64,000 bases of DNA from Taudactylus pleione (GCA_031769625.1 JAUIMM010000689.1:751501-815500); one strand, 5' to 3'. Numbered from the stretch's first letter, positions 1-11,306 are shown. Numbers and translations are program-made. The notes: generated by a model from the sequence alone, not told the origin.

Positions 1-714
1 ATCACCACTACTAGCAGGGAGAGCGCATCTTACCCCCCCTACCCCCATGTTATCTGTAATACTTCATCATACTTATCGGTCACAAAAGCTACTTTGAGGA
101 ATTGTGTTTTGGATCCTGACAGTATTTATTTAAATAGGCTGCTTATAGTCCACCGCAAAATGCTGTATTAAACCAGCTACATAACATACTTACCTTTAGA
201 TCCTGCCTATCGAGGTAGCTATTATTTTGATGTTCTATTTTACATATATATTGTTCAACTACTTTTGAACCTATATATAGAAGACGCCTTTACTTTAACG
301 AACATTCTTGATAATGTTAGCAATAATCCACTGTGAATTTAAATAGAGTCAGGGTTTACTTCCACTAACTTCCTCTAATGAAACCTCTAAGTTACCATTA
401 TCGACAAAATGCATAAGGATTTCTGACACTTTATTGAACTTCTATACTGCCACATTATTTTGGAGTAGTTGTTATGGTGACAGTTTTACGCTGATGTTTT
501 ACAGTGGACTGTAAGCAACAGACCATTGCTAACAGATCAATTCGAGGATGGTTAAAATCAAGAGTGTTCCTGAGACATCGGATTAACTTTTGATACATAC
601 AAACGAATAAACCGGTTGCTGGTAGTTTTATTTTTTAACCAATAATTTGGGGACATCATCTGCCAAGAGAAGGAGAGACAAATCTGGTTCCGGATTCATT
701 AAATAATAGTGGAT
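1..714. other. Intronic sequence, nothing recognised
   Basis: AT-rich sequence without a convincing coding frame, tandem repeat or recognisable transposon end. It lies downstream of the last visible host-gene exon on the minus strand, so it is probably intron. Confidence 0.5.
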
Positions 715-717
715 AAG

Positions 718-1263
718 GGCCCTCATTCAGAGCCGTACGCTCTGAGCAGAGCGCACGCTCTGAATGAGGGCCGTCCTCCATAACTATGGAGCGTCCTCCT
801 GGACGCTCGTATAGCTGTGGGTCAACACCCACAGCCTATACGAGTGTGCAGTTTGATGGCCGCGATGGTCGTGACCATCGCGACCATCGAAACTGCGTAC
901 AAAAGCCTGTGGTTGAGTTTTTCAACCACAAGGCTCGGAGTGATTTTGGCTCTATCAGAGCCAAAATCACTCCCACTGACATCACTAGTGATGTCAGGCC
1001 GGCTTCTGACGGGAGGCGTTCCCGTGGGAACGCCCCCGTCAGGGAGGCACGCCCCCGGCACGCCCGCCAAAGGGGGCGTGCTGTCAGTCAACATCGACAG
1101 CACGCCCCCTTTGAAGAGACACTACGAGCGAAGGAAAATCCTTCGCTCGTCGCGTCTGGCGCATGCGCACGACGTAGCTCCCTCCGTCGTGCGCATGCTC
1201 AGTGCAGAACATCGACCCACTTGCGAGCGGACAGCCGCTCGCGAGTGGGTCTGAATCAGGCCC
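718..1263 (+). mobile_element. Hairpin-chain inverted-repeat element, copy 1
   Basis: A non-autonomous DNA element of 546 bp. The ends read GGCCCTCATTCAGA and TCTGAATCAGGCCC, with the 3-bp direct duplication AAG at 715-717 and 1264-1266. The interior is a run of about twelve separate hairpins: 718-772, 790-807, 808-843, 847-895, 904-935, 937-973, 976-997 (perfect palindrome), 1006-1042, 1068-1113, 1124-1150, 1161-1198 and 1214-1251. Open frames crossing it on both strands are by-products of the palindromes. The 3-bp duplication and GGGCC-type termini suggest mobilisation by a PIF/Harbinger-like transposase, which is inference. Confidence 0.85.
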
Positions 1264-1299
1264 AAGGACCCCATGTATAATAAAGTCATGGTATGAATA

Positions 1300-1635
1300 A
1301 GTGACTGTTAAAGTTCGAGACTTAGATTGGTGTACACTTACCCAACAGAGTGGCCGACTTACTAATTGGTCGCTTGATAGGTCTGGCCAGAATTTAAATT
1401 TTAAAATTAAATTTGCCCACTCAGTGTCGGCGGTCCCAGCAGCCAGTGTACAGGCGGTCGGCGGGTCGCCCGTACAACACATGCAGATACATCAACATAT
1501 CTGCATCGGCTGTGCTGTAGGGTCGACCTATGAATGACATTATTTACAGACATATTGGGTGTACACATCAGCTGATCTGCTACCGATATATAATTTGATC
1601 AAACAAGTTATCTAGTAGTGTGTACCCAGCATTAA
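1300..1635. repeat. Interspersed repeat with GTGTACAC/GTGTACCC ends
   Basis: Contains GTGTACACTTACCCA near the start and AGTGTGTACCCAGC at the end. Internal words (ACAGACATATTGGGTGTACAC, cut here to its core CAGACATAT) recur in opposite orientation at 5440-5757, so both look like copies of one family. No protein is encoded. The class is uncertain; hAT-type non-autonomous is a guess. Confidence 0.35.
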
Positions 1636-1794
1636 TGAATCACCAAGTATTATATGCTTGTAGTCAAAATGTGGTTAACAAAATAAATCTATACAGCTTG
1701 GCATTGCTGCAGGAAATGGGAACAATGTGTATTTCTTAAGCTCCTTTTCATTCCTGTATATCAAACAAAACTATTGCAGTCTTTCCAAACATAC

Positions 1795-2201
1795 CTTAAA
1801 GTTGTCTTTTTGTTCTTTTCCTTTCTTGGGGCTTGTCACCTTGCTGCAGCGGATGGTTTTAGATACAGATGTTACGCTTGTACTGACATCAGGCAGTACC
1901 GATGGAGAACTGATTGCACCATGAAGAAAGATACGTTCACTTCGCCTTCGGCTCCATAGATCATCATCGCTTGCCTCGGCTCCAAATTCCTGGCTGTGTT
2001 CTTTTGTAGGTTTTAGTTTCTTTAATTTTAATTTTTCTTTGTCCATTATCTTTCCTTTTTCAGAGCGAATAAGAATGGATTCATCTTCTATAGCCTCTGC
2101 AGAATTCTCTACGATTTGTGGCTTAGTAAATTTTATGCTAACTGAAGACTTTGTTTCAATATTCACATTACTCTTTGAATCTGTGTCTTCATACTCTGTG
2201 C
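1795..2201 (-). CDS. Exon (visible exon 4) of a TNRC18/BAHCC1-family gene
   Basis: A 407-bp internal exon read on the minus strand. It follows a pyrimidine-rich acceptor (TTTCTGTCTTATAG) and ends AAG before the strong donor GTATGT. It enters in phase 1: the G ending the previous exon plus GC gives glycine, forming LIGTEYEDTDS across the junction. It leaves in phase 0 after about 135 codons. The product is lysine/serine rich and contains DDDLWSRRRSERIFLH near residue 95. From memory, TNRC18 and BAHCC1 share a GTEFEYTDSE-like stretch and an RRRSERIFLHDA-like stretch, large nuclear BAH-domain proteins linked to repressive chromatin. I cannot decide between the paralogues. The exon is open and shows no damage. 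The following exon would lie beyond the window start. Confidence 0.75.
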
Positions 2202-2991
2202 CTATAAGACAGAAAAGTAATAGGTAACGCATACAAAGACACGATCTGTCATAAAGGAATTGAAGGTAAATGTTTTTATGATTTAAATGCTAAATCAATG
2301 CAGCTCATTCTTGAAAATTCAAACAGGATAAAGCTTGCTAAATGTTAGTAAGAATGTTTTGAATTATGAACACTGTTTTAAATGTCTTAAAATAAATACA
2401 TAACTCAGTTATTTCTAGCAAGTTATGTATAATTAATGATCCATAGCATAATTTTTGACTTTTCAATTTGAAATTTCAGCTTTATACTGCATATTTTCAT
2501 AAGTTTCTTAAGTCTTATAAAACCTTTTAGGTTCCTCAATTGAGAACTCACAGAAGGTACAGTATTAGACATGTTTGTCCATGCTCCTACTTTGACTGGA
2601 ACATTTAATTCTTCTTTCAGTGATAAATCAGGACCTTATGGTGTCTAGAAAGTGCTTGTGAGGAGGAGAGTAAGGTCATGCTGGTGCAAGAAAAATACAG
2701 TTTGGCTCCGCAGGTCTTGATTCCTGGCTATACAGATTTGGTAAGAGTGGTTCAGTCAGGTGACCCAAAGCAGAAACTCCAGTTCAGAAAAACTTGCATG
2801 TGTAGGGAACATTTTCTCCATTGAGGGCAGCAATTATTCACCTGACACTTGCCAGTATCCTGAGCACAAGTTTGCCTCTATAAGCCTGCGCACAGCAGTA
2901 TCATACTTTATATTGCATTCTGAAGTTGCTGTACTGACTTTATCGTACCATAATTGTAACAGTCACTGATAATTAGATTAGGTTTTAATTA

Positions 2992-2994
<3 letters not shown>

Positions 2995-3022
<28 letters not shown>
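2995..3022. repeat. (TA)n microsatellite
   Basis: Uninterrupted TA dinucleotide run of about 28 bp. Confidence 0.95.
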
Positions 3023-3037
3023 ATCTATATCTATCTA

Positions 3038-3284
3038 ACAGGCAGATGTCCAGAATCACGGACCAGGCGGTACTCACACGGACTCCATACAGTAGAAAAA
3101 ACGTTTATTTTTTGCCAACGTTTCAAGGCTCCATAGGCCTTTTTGTCAGGGTAAATAAAATTTTATTCACCCTGACGAAAAGGCCTATGGAGCCTTGAAA
3201 CGGTGGCAATAAATACACGTTTTTTCTACTGTATGGAGTCCGTGTTAGTGCCGCCTGGTCAGTGATTCTGGACATCTGCCTGTT
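3038..3284. repeat. Foldback repeat with 23-bp perfect outer arms
   Basis: The left end AACAGGCAGATGTCCAGAA and its reverse complement at the right end enclose a nearly symmetrical structure: GACTCCATACAGTAGAAAAA on the left is mirrored on the right, and an inner pair of CAAGGCTCCATAGGCC-type arms faces a short AT loop near 3156-3165. It appears to be two oppositely oriented copies of the same element end. Each half carries a hammerhead-like core, which suggests a Penelope-like or other hammerhead-bearing retroelement. Confidence 0.7.
3172..3201 (+). ncRNA. Hammerhead-like ribozyme core
   Basis: Reads CTGACGA (3172-3178), a stem AAGGC/GCCTT (3180-3184 with 3192-3196), then GAAAC (3197-3201). 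This fits the conserved hammerhead segments CUGANGA and GAAA separated by stem II. The mirrored half at 3120-3150 has the same stem but CTGACAA, which breaks the conserved core. Hammerheads are known in Penelope-like elements. Cleavage activity is not shown by sequence. Confidence 0.5.
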
Positions 3285-3552
3285 ATACTATTACCAAGGA
3301 AGGCACCCCGGCAATTAGCTGACTTGGATCCGAGAGTGCCCCTCTACATACATATACATATGTTGTGGCAGTATCACCAGAGGTGGCGTTGGTGAGCAGC
3401 AGATTCTGTGTGGGATTGGAGAGATCCTCCCACACAGGGTTGAAATACTGAGTGGTGATACACCTACCAGGTGGAGAGAGCTCAGGTGTGAGCTAGTGAG
3501 AAGGCCGAGCAGTCAGGCCGGGAGAGACAGTCTAGTTGGGACTGTAACAGTC

Positions 3553-3787
3553 AGAGAGCCCAGTGAAACTGAGCGAGCCACTGGGGGCCAGGAGGCCGGT
3601 GTCCGGACCTTGCAGGAGGCAAGGGGGGACCACAAAACTCTCTGACCGTGGGACATTGAAGCAGTAAGCCAGAGAGCCCAGTGAAGCTGAGCGAGCCATT
3701 GGGGGCCAGGAGGCCGGTGTCCGGACCTTGCAGGAGGCAAGGGGGACCACAAAACTCTCTGATCGTGGGACATTGAAGCAGTAAAGC
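3553..3787. repeat. Tandem duplication, about 118 bp x 2
   Basis: Two adjacent units starting AGAGAGCCCAGTGAA (3553 and 3671) and ending near ATTGAAGCAGTAA differ at only a few positions. The surrounding 3350-3960 looks like part of an interspersed element, but no coding domain is recognisable. Open frames here arise from the duplication. Confidence 0.8.
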
Positions 3788-4174
3788 TGCGGGCTGAGAA
3801 AGCCAGGGCCTATATCTGTGTGATACAGGGAAGGCCACCAAGATTGTGTTTTGTTATTTTCTGTATCCTGAATTTCACAAGCTGGAAGTAAAAGCATCAT
3901 TTTTTTACTTGAAAACCGTGTGTGAACCCTCAATAAGCACCTTAACACTGCACCCATCCACCCTCTGCCGAGCTAAATACTCCAAGTCATCACAATATAT
4001 ATATATATAATGCACAAGTGCGCAACATATCCACTTAAGAGCATAAAATTAATACAGTATCAAAAAGTCCCAAATAATGGTGATGTACGTGCTGCCGTCT
4101 TCTTATTAGCCTCACCATGGGCCAAATAGTATCAATCAATCATGATATATATATAAGAATAAATCTCAGGGGTG

Positions 4175-4177
<3 letters not shown>

Positions 4178-4214
<37 letters not shown>
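4178..4214. repeat. (TA)n microsatellite
   Basis: Pure TA dinucleotide run of roughly 37 bp. Confidence 0.95.
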
Positions 4215-4221
<7 letters not shown>

Positions 4222-4335
4222 CACATACATTGTAGTGCCATATTAAAGACTCTTGCAGTACCTCCTGGGAGGTTAAATCTCAATTTAAAACCACATGAAT
4301 ATCTATAGCCCAGTACCAGGATCATGAGTGTCTAT

Positions 4336-5251
4336 GGGCCTGAGTCAGAATTGCACGCCATGTCAATGTATTTGCAGTTGAGCATTTATTGGCTGACTGC
4401 GCATGCATCTAAGTTGCACTGCACATGCATCAAGGTACATAACATTACCATAGTCGCCCGAAAGAGACACACACACACACACACACACTACATTGATACA
4501 CCACAAAAAAACAAATACACTCCTCACCATTGCATACACTCCCTAAATGACAGTGACACTTATTTACCTGAGGATCTGTGTGGTCCCTGCTGAGCTCCAA
4601 GGTACAGGAAAGGAAAGAACTCAAGGAGAGACACAGGGCTAGACTGGAAAGGAAGGGGTGTGGACTCGGGGTCTTGGGCATCGGACAGGGATAGGAGGGT
4701 GACTGTAGAATAGACCGAGGAGGAGGCGGGGACTCAGAGGAAGTGGCTGGATCTCGGGCACAGCCTCCTCCTTTGTTACGACCATAGAGTACTGTATTAA
4801 TGAGTCAGTTTGACTCATTATTAGTACTGCCCGGCTGCAAGCCCCTTCATTGTTGCGGGCCCCAGTGCTATGCACCCGCTGAGCCCTAAGTGGTCACTTT
4901 AAACCCGCAACTGGTGGGTGGTAACAAGCAGTGTTGGCTAAAAACACAGGCATGTCGCGACCATTTCGGGGGTGAGTCAATCCTGTGTCTCCGATTCCAT
5001 ACTCCGCAAACATGGCTCCGGCGTCTCATTTCCCACGCCCATTCTGTGGAACCACAGAGTGCTCAGGGCTGCTCACATCAAATCATCTAAGATCAATGCT
5101 GCGTCTTTTATGCAGATGTTTGGATTTGCAAAAGACGCCAGTGGGCGTCTCAATACATATCACAGCGTCTGCGACATTTGCATATTTTAACCCAGCAGCT
5201 GTGTACCGGATCACAGCTGCATAGGTAATAGCGTACAAATATGAATCAGGC
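4336..5251. mobile_element. GGGCCTGA-type inverted-repeat element, long copy
   Basis: Begins GGGCCTGAGTCAGAATTGCA and ends ATGAATCAGGCA, matching in imperfect inverted form the ends of the other GGGCCTGATTCAG elements here. It contains a CA microsatellite at 4467-4488 and no transposase. It shares its left-end motif with the element at 54679. It may be a composite of two insertions. Confidence 0.5.
4467..4488. repeat. (AC)n microsatellite
   Basis: Eleven consecutive AC dinucleotides inside a GGGCCTGA-type element. Confidence 0.9.
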
Positions 5252-5439
5252 ACTGTGTGAGCATGCTATATGAGCCTCCAAAATTAGCCAGATTAATTGT
5301 AACAATTCTGAATTCATACGTGGAGCATAAACAACTTTTAAGTCAACAGATAACGTTATGAACCCATGTGACTGTTAAATATCCATAATAATTTCTAAAC
5401 TCATTACATTATACAACACATATTGGCCGATATATCTAT

Positions 5440-5757
5440 GGTACATCTGCGTGTGTGTACACCCGATATGTCTGTGAACTACGTTGTTCACAGACATATC
5501 GGATCATCCTACAGCACAGTAGATGGCTGATATATCTGAGAGATATATCGGTCATCTGCTGGTGTGTATGGGCAACCCGCTAATTACCCATACACATGCT
5601 ACAGGGACCCGCCGATGAGTTACAGCTCAACTAGGTGGGTATGTCCAGTTGTAATGTCAAGCCTGGCACATCAGACAGACGATTGGTAAGTGTATATGTG
5701 CTACACAATCATCAGAAAGGTCTACGGGCCGTCGGCCAAGTGTGTACCCAGCTTAAC
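5440..5757. repeat. Interspersed repeat with internal hairpins
   Basis: Bounded by GTGTGTACACCCGATATGT and AAGTGTGTACCCAGCTTAA. Contains a strong hairpin (TGTCTGTGAAC/GTTCACAGACA near 5468-5502) and a second (GATATATC arms near 5530-5552). Related in inverse orientation to 1300-1635. No coding capacity. Confidence 0.5.
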
Positions 5758-6585
5758 TTTTACTATTTGATGTGCTATTGTACTTCAAAGAAATCTTGAC
5801 CCTCACAAGCTAAGTAACACAATTAATTTATTATTACAAACCAGCATAAACATATTATATCAGCAACTATCGGCTGTGGCAAAGGAGAAAATGTACTAAT
5901 ACCCAAAATACCTTAGCACCAACAGATCTGGCCTCAGATTTAAATAGCATGTACTTTTAGCCTTTGCATTGACAATAATCAAATCACAGGGCTAAACTTT
6001 CAACTATACAGTAAGTGATCATTTCCAGGGTAGGTTTGAGAAACAATTTATACATTCTCACTCTGAAGAGATAAACTAAAATGTTTGTTTTCTTTTAGAA
6101 ACAAGGTTTTTTGTTATGCTGACTTTTTGGCAATCAAATTTTATGATTGTGGGGCTATATTCAAAAACATCAACAGAGGGGAGAAGAAAAGATTGTCTAT
6201 TGTATGGCGCACAGTAATGTTATTTAGAAATAAAAATCAATCTTTATTAGATATACATTAACATGCCCCAGCATGGGACATGACCAGCGAAATAGAGGTT
6301 AAAAGTAGAAAAAAATAATATGAAACGTGAAAAGGACTGAAATTGGTGAAATAAAATTCAAAAGTACCCTTACAGTGTGACCGTAGTCTTATTTCTAGGT
6401 CAGTATGTGGATGAGACTCTGGATTAATATGCCACTCTCTTAAATTAGAGAGATGGTAATAGTTAAAGTAAATTGCTTTTTGTGCCAAAAAACCACTCCC
6501 ATACATTAATTATTATAGTTGCCGGGTTGTAGAATCTAACTGCAGTTCAATTCCTTCATGCACATGCTTGTATAGATTCCAAATA
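5758..6585. other. Intronic sequence, nothing recognised
   Basis: AT-rich sequence with no element ends, tandem array or coding frame that I can support. Confidence 0.4.
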
Positions 6586-6800
6586 TTCACAAGGGGGGGG
6601 GGGGTTGCCTAACCCTAAGTCCCCCCCGGGAACCCTAAACTTAATCCTCCACCCTCCCCCGCGCCCGGCTTACCTTCGATTGGTAAGAGGGGTGTCGGGC
6701 TCCTGACGTAGGGAAAATGACAGGCGTCGGGATTTCGACACCAGTCATTTAACCCCTGCCGGGATTATACAGTCAGGAAGCCGTCCATAGGCTTCCTGAC
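6586..6800 (-). repeat. Truncated TTAGG-rich inverted-repeat element
   Basis: A homopolymer G run followed by CCTAACCCTAAGTCCCCCC and ACCCTAAACTTAATCCTCC, then a CGGGATTTCGACACC segment. These words match the elements at 15536, 20455, 31178 and 45880, which have a GTTAGGGTTAGGC-rich middle. This copy is short and lacks one end. Confidence 0.55.
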
Positions 6801-8640
6801 TGCTTCCCCTCCAAAGAACATATTTCCACTACTCAAGTGGCCTGGTGTATATTACCCCACTACAGTGAACCTGGCGCTCTGATTCTATGAGCCTGTGTAG
6901 CCTACTCCCTTGCCTAGGCCATGACCACAATAGCAATAGTATATACTGTAATTCAATTTTACTAGAGCTTTAAAGATCTTCTCAGTATCACATATTAAAT
7001 AATTAGTAACCCCTGTAGATTCTTTAAAATGTGTCAGTAAGTAATGAATACACCTATGCATCAACTAGGAAATAAGGAAAACATGCACTGTTAGGGGTGT
7101 ACTGCTATAGACCATCTATAGGGTTAATTATTAATACTGTATAACATACACTATCCAGTGCATAAGGAGACCAATGTGTACATATATGTCCAGGGATGGT
7201 GCTAGGTTCTTTTGCTGCTCCCCAGACTCCCGGACTTGCTCCAATGCTCTGGAATCGTGGGCCACATCTGAAATAAAGACATTCAGCTCAAGCAGGATGT
7301 ACCTACTGTCTAATGGTTTACTGTGATCGCTGGCTCTGTATATTTCAGAATTATATTACACTTCACTTTGTATGATGTATATTATAGCTGGTTAAGTGCT
7401 AATTCTGTCCACTTCATTGACACTAAAATCAAGCATTTGGAAATCCCTTTCTAGAAATCCTGCCTTTGCCCCTGTGACAGGTAGGCACACTTTACCTAAT
7501 TCAATTTTTTTTGTGAATTTCTCAATAAAAAACGTTTGGCCTACGGGTGCTGTGTTTCAAGAAAGTTTGGGAACAACTGATTTACACTATTTTTGACTTG
7601 CTGAAAGTGTTAATTCAGAATAATGTTGTTATTAACAATGGTAATGCACTACTGAAATAATATTAACCCCAGGTACTGTCAACTTTGTACTGAACACTAA
7701 ACAAGTGATATTTTATGAATAGATATCTTGTGGAAGTACAGGCATTCATTCCGTTGTACTTAAAAGTTAATTTGCATTTGAAGTGCTTAAAACTTGATAC
7801 ACAGTAATTATTACTGGTGTCTTTGCAGTTAACCTAATGAAACAGCCAGACAGCACTTTGCAGTCTATTTAAATATTTTGAAAAATTAGATTACGAACAC
7901 GATGCAATTTAAACATCTGTAAAGAACTATGTATCTGTATCATAAATATAGTAATATGTATGTTCCAAGATCCCTGAGGTTCCTAATCACCCATCCTTTG
8001 AAATGTGCTTTATATACAGCACATATTCAATTAATTAAACGGGTTTGAAGATTCACTATTAGTATGTATTTAAAACGTTGTTACAAAATACATAAATTGT
8101 ACTGTTGAAGAAAGGAGGTGGTACCATTCAGTCGTTCTGTGTTACAATCTAGTTGTGCCTTCTACATTTAAAGCACTTGTTACAATTTTTTACATACTAA
8201 TCACTTGTGTTTTTGCAATTAGCCACATGAAACAGCCAACACTGTGATACAGTACCCAATTAGTTCTTGAAATATGAGTACAGTGTGACAAAAGTAAAAA
8301 AAATAACAATTTATTGTTTTAATCACATTATTATTTATCTTATCACAAAATTAACGTGTGCTGTATACAGTATATAAGGCAAAACACAGGTCTGCGATAA
8401 AAAAACTTGTTTAACGAAATTATGTGATACTTATAGATTTTTGGCTTCTGAACACGAAAATGACTCCCGATTTTGCATATCACATCACGTTTTTCTGCAA
8501 AACTTGTATTTATGAATAAGTAATTTTTTTCATATTCTTTAAAGTAATAAATGTATTCTGCCTACATTTATTATAAAACATTGTCTTAAATGAATTCAGT
8601 CGGTAGTATAGAACGTTGCAATTAAGTTCTCGTCATAAAA
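6801..8640. other. AT-rich intronic sequence, nothing recognised
   Basis: Words such as TTAACCTAATGAAACAGCCA (7830) and TTAGCCACATGAAACAGCCA (8219) occur twice in similar contexts, hinting at an old duplicated repeat. No coding or structural feature is clear. Confidence 0.35.
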
Positions 8641-8739
8641 CTCCCCCCCGCCCAGTGCCAGATTAAGGTCCACATGGGCCTGGAGCTGAAATTTACAAAG
8701 GGCCTAAACCCTTCAAATTTTATGCATGGTACTCGGCCA

Positions 8740-9431
8740 GCAACAAGGTTACACTAAATTCCCATGTTTTCTCTGTGAATGGGATAGCAGAGCTAAACAT
8801 TTACATTGGCAAGAAAACAATTGGGCAGCTTGAAAAAGTTTAGAAATTGGAAAAAATAATGTCATCAAATCCAGTTTAGTAGATCCAAATATTTCCACCT
8901 CTACATATAAAATTAGGACTGATGAAACAATTTGTAAAAGCACTGCCTAAAGATGGAGAAACTTTCAAATATCTTTCCACGAAATTCCCTAACCTATCCG
9001 ATGCTAAACTGAAGGAAGGCATTTCTACAGGCCCTGAAATTAGAAAGTTAATAAAAGATTAACATTTTGGGCGTGTAATAAATATCAAACAAGTGATTTC
9101 AAAATTTTTAGGCAATGTCAAGGATCCAAACTACAAAGAGATTGACAGGGAAATGCTTTATAGTTACAGAAACCTTGGCTGCAATATGAGTTATAAGGTA
9201 CATTTTTTGAATTCCCATATTGAGCATTTCCCAAATAATCTCGGAGACCACAGTGAAAAACAGGGTGAATGGTTCCACCAAGACGTTAAAGATGTAGAAA
9301 GAAGATACCAGGGTCGTTGGGACGTCAGCATGATGGCTGACTACTGCTGGACGATACACAGAGACGACACAGAAAAAGCTTATAAGCGAAAAGCGACAAA
9401 ACGAAGTTTGAAGACAAAACTAACAAGATAA
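8740..9431 (+). pseudogene. Remnant of a repetitive protein family best known from invertebrates
   Basis: The intact last segment (9093-9431, 112 codons) contains LGCNMSYKVHFLNSHIEHF, then QGEWFHQDVKDVERRYQGRW and MMADYCWTIHRDD. Upstream, in shifting frames with stops, are pieces resembling FLCEWDSRAK (about 8770) and SLVDPN (about 8876). From memory this order (LVDP, GCNMS, HFLHSH, GERFHQD, RYQGRW, DYCW) belongs to a large uncharacterised protein family seen in many copies in arthropod genomes, which makes a transposon origin likely. Its role is unknown to me. The frame breaks mean this copy is dead. The final segment being free of stops may be chance. Confidence 0.5.
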
Positions 9432-9478
9432 TGATTTTTTTAATAATTATGGTTTTGTTTCTATTGTGAAATAAAAAG

Positions 9479-9562
9479 AAGTGTAGATGATATCACTGTG
9501 TTTTTGTCTTAATGACATAATAAAATAACAATAAAATCAAACAATGATATCATCTACACTTT
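9479..9562. repeat. Short inverted repeat after the 8.7-9.4 kb remnant
   Basis: AAGTGTAGATGATATCA near 9479-9495 is the reverse complement of TGATATCATCTACACTT near 9545-9561, with an AT-rich loop between. It may mark the terminus of the element that carried the preceding protein remnant. Confidence 0.45.
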
Positions 9563-10430
9563 CTACACTGTCAAAAACAAATAAACGTCTTGTTTTTTCT
9601 AAAAATGTATGTAGCCCCCTTATGGGCACCAAAGACCCTAGTTATGCCACTGGAGTACTCTCATATAAATCTCAATGCAAGGTACCTGTTGAAACAGTGG
9701 GATCACGTATGAGAACAATCACTGACAAATCTGCTCAAAAGATGTTTGTATTCTAATGATGTGGACAAAAATAATCCCAGTGGAGAACAAGACAAATAGT
9801 ATGCTGTATGCTTGACAGTTAACCATGCTTAAAAACTTTGCTGCCCCCTCCTGGGAGCAGCCAGGTAGCCAAGGGGTGTGGTGACCGGGAAAGTGGGCAG
9901 TGCAAGGAGCATGGCTGCATCATTGTGGCCCCATCCCCCGCTATATAACGCTGAGAAAACCGACATTGCTGTTGTGACGCGATTCACGTTATTCCCCCCC
10001 CTGGACCGCCCATGAGGGGGAGGGGGCGTGAGAGGGTCGTGGGGGAGTTGCAGGTGAAGGGGGTGCAAGAGACTTACCCACTATTCTGAGTGGCCAGGAG
10101 CGCAACCCAATTTTTGGGAGCAGGCAAGTATGCAGTTAGCTCTTGCTCCGGTTATCACAAGGATCCAGAATTGTAGCGTTTCCTAAGTGTTAGTTACACG
10201 GTCTTTAGTACTGGATTAGTAAAGTTCATAGATACAATGTAACAGTTAATTAAATCTATAATATGATGACTGGGACAAGTCCAAAATGTGCCGCGCCTCG
10301 ACACAAGTCCAAGAAAAATAGGCTGCAGTAGTTACAGCGCAGTCTGTGATACTGACTTTTACCTTTCATAAAGGAACACGCTAAACGATGTATGTACCCA
10401 GCAATGCAACGGAAGACCGCATGGGCGATG
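9563..10430. other. Intronic sequence, nothing firm
   Basis: Includes a GC-rich part (9835-10070) with runs of C and G, and otherwise AT-rich DNA. No coding frame or element boundary that I can support. Confidence 0.35.
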
Positions 10431-10439
10431 GGGCGACAT

Positions 10440-10697
10440 ATAAGGGGTCGGTACACATTACGTGATCTGGTACCCGACTGTCAGATATGTCAACACCAGC
10501 CTCATTTCCACTGCATGGGGTCGTCATTCGCATTGTCAGATTGAGCTGTATATCGGGACGACTTGATGCGGCAACTGACGACCAAACAGGAGCGCGCATG
10601 GGCCAATATAGTGGGTACGCATAAGCCGATTTTGATGATATGTCGACACGATCCGTCAGATCGGGCGAAATATCATCTAATGTGTACCCACCTTAAC
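10440..10697. repeat. Interspersed repeat with GTACACAT/TGTGTACCC ends
   Basis: Starts near GGTCGGTACACATTACGTGA and ends ATCTAATGTGTACCCACC. The middle is rich in ATATCGGGACGA and CGGGCGAAATATC words. The terminal words resemble the other GTGTACCC repeats in this window. No protein. Confidence 0.4.
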
Positions 10698-11029
10698 TTC
10701 GTTTGGAGTAACACTCTCCTTAATTATCTTGGATTGATACTTCAGTGAGTAAATGTTACAAAATAAAATACTGTCCTCATTAGCGATGAGCGGTTCGGAT
10801 ACCTCGGAATCCGAACCGGCCCGAACATTGGGAATCCAAGTCAATTCGAGCAGCGGCTCAGGTCTTCCTGCCTGACTCGGATTCCACTTCGAAGGCAAAA
10901 CGTCATCCTCGTGGAGTTGGATTCTCGTGGGTTTTGCATTCTATGTAAGGTGCAGCGGACGGAACTCGGCGCCATTTCCTATTCAGGCACGCTGCTGTAT
11001 GCTGCGCTTAATTTTGCTGAGTAGGCTGT

Positions 11030-11262
11030 GCTGTGTCCAGATTCACAAGTGGCTGTGCTGCTTAGTGAAGCACACTTCTGTATGCTGTGTTGTACTCTGC
11101 TGTATAGGCTGTGTCCAGACTCACAAGTGGCTGTGCTGCTTAGTGAAGTACACTTCTGTATGCTCTGTTGTACTCTGCTGTATAGGCTGTGTCCAGATGC
11201 ACAAGTGGCTGTGCTGCTTAGTCAATGTGTATAGGGGGTGCATGCTGCTGTATGCTGTACTC
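11030..11262 (+). repeat. Tandem repeat, about 78 bp x 3, near the hAT left end
   Basis: Three units built on CAAGTGGCTGTGCTGCTTAG, followed by CTTCTGTATGCT and TACTCTGCTGTAT. They lie between the terminal repeat and the transposase frame. The cysteine-rich open frame over it is a product of the repeat. Confidence 0.8.
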
Positions 11263-11306
11263 TGCTGTATTGGCTGTGCTGTGTCCATCAGTAAAATATT
11301 CATGAG

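Noticed and set aside
786..1482. Overlapping open frames of 90-165 codons on both strands
   Set aside because: They lie within the hairpin-chain element; the palindromes give open frames on both strands and the products have no domain.
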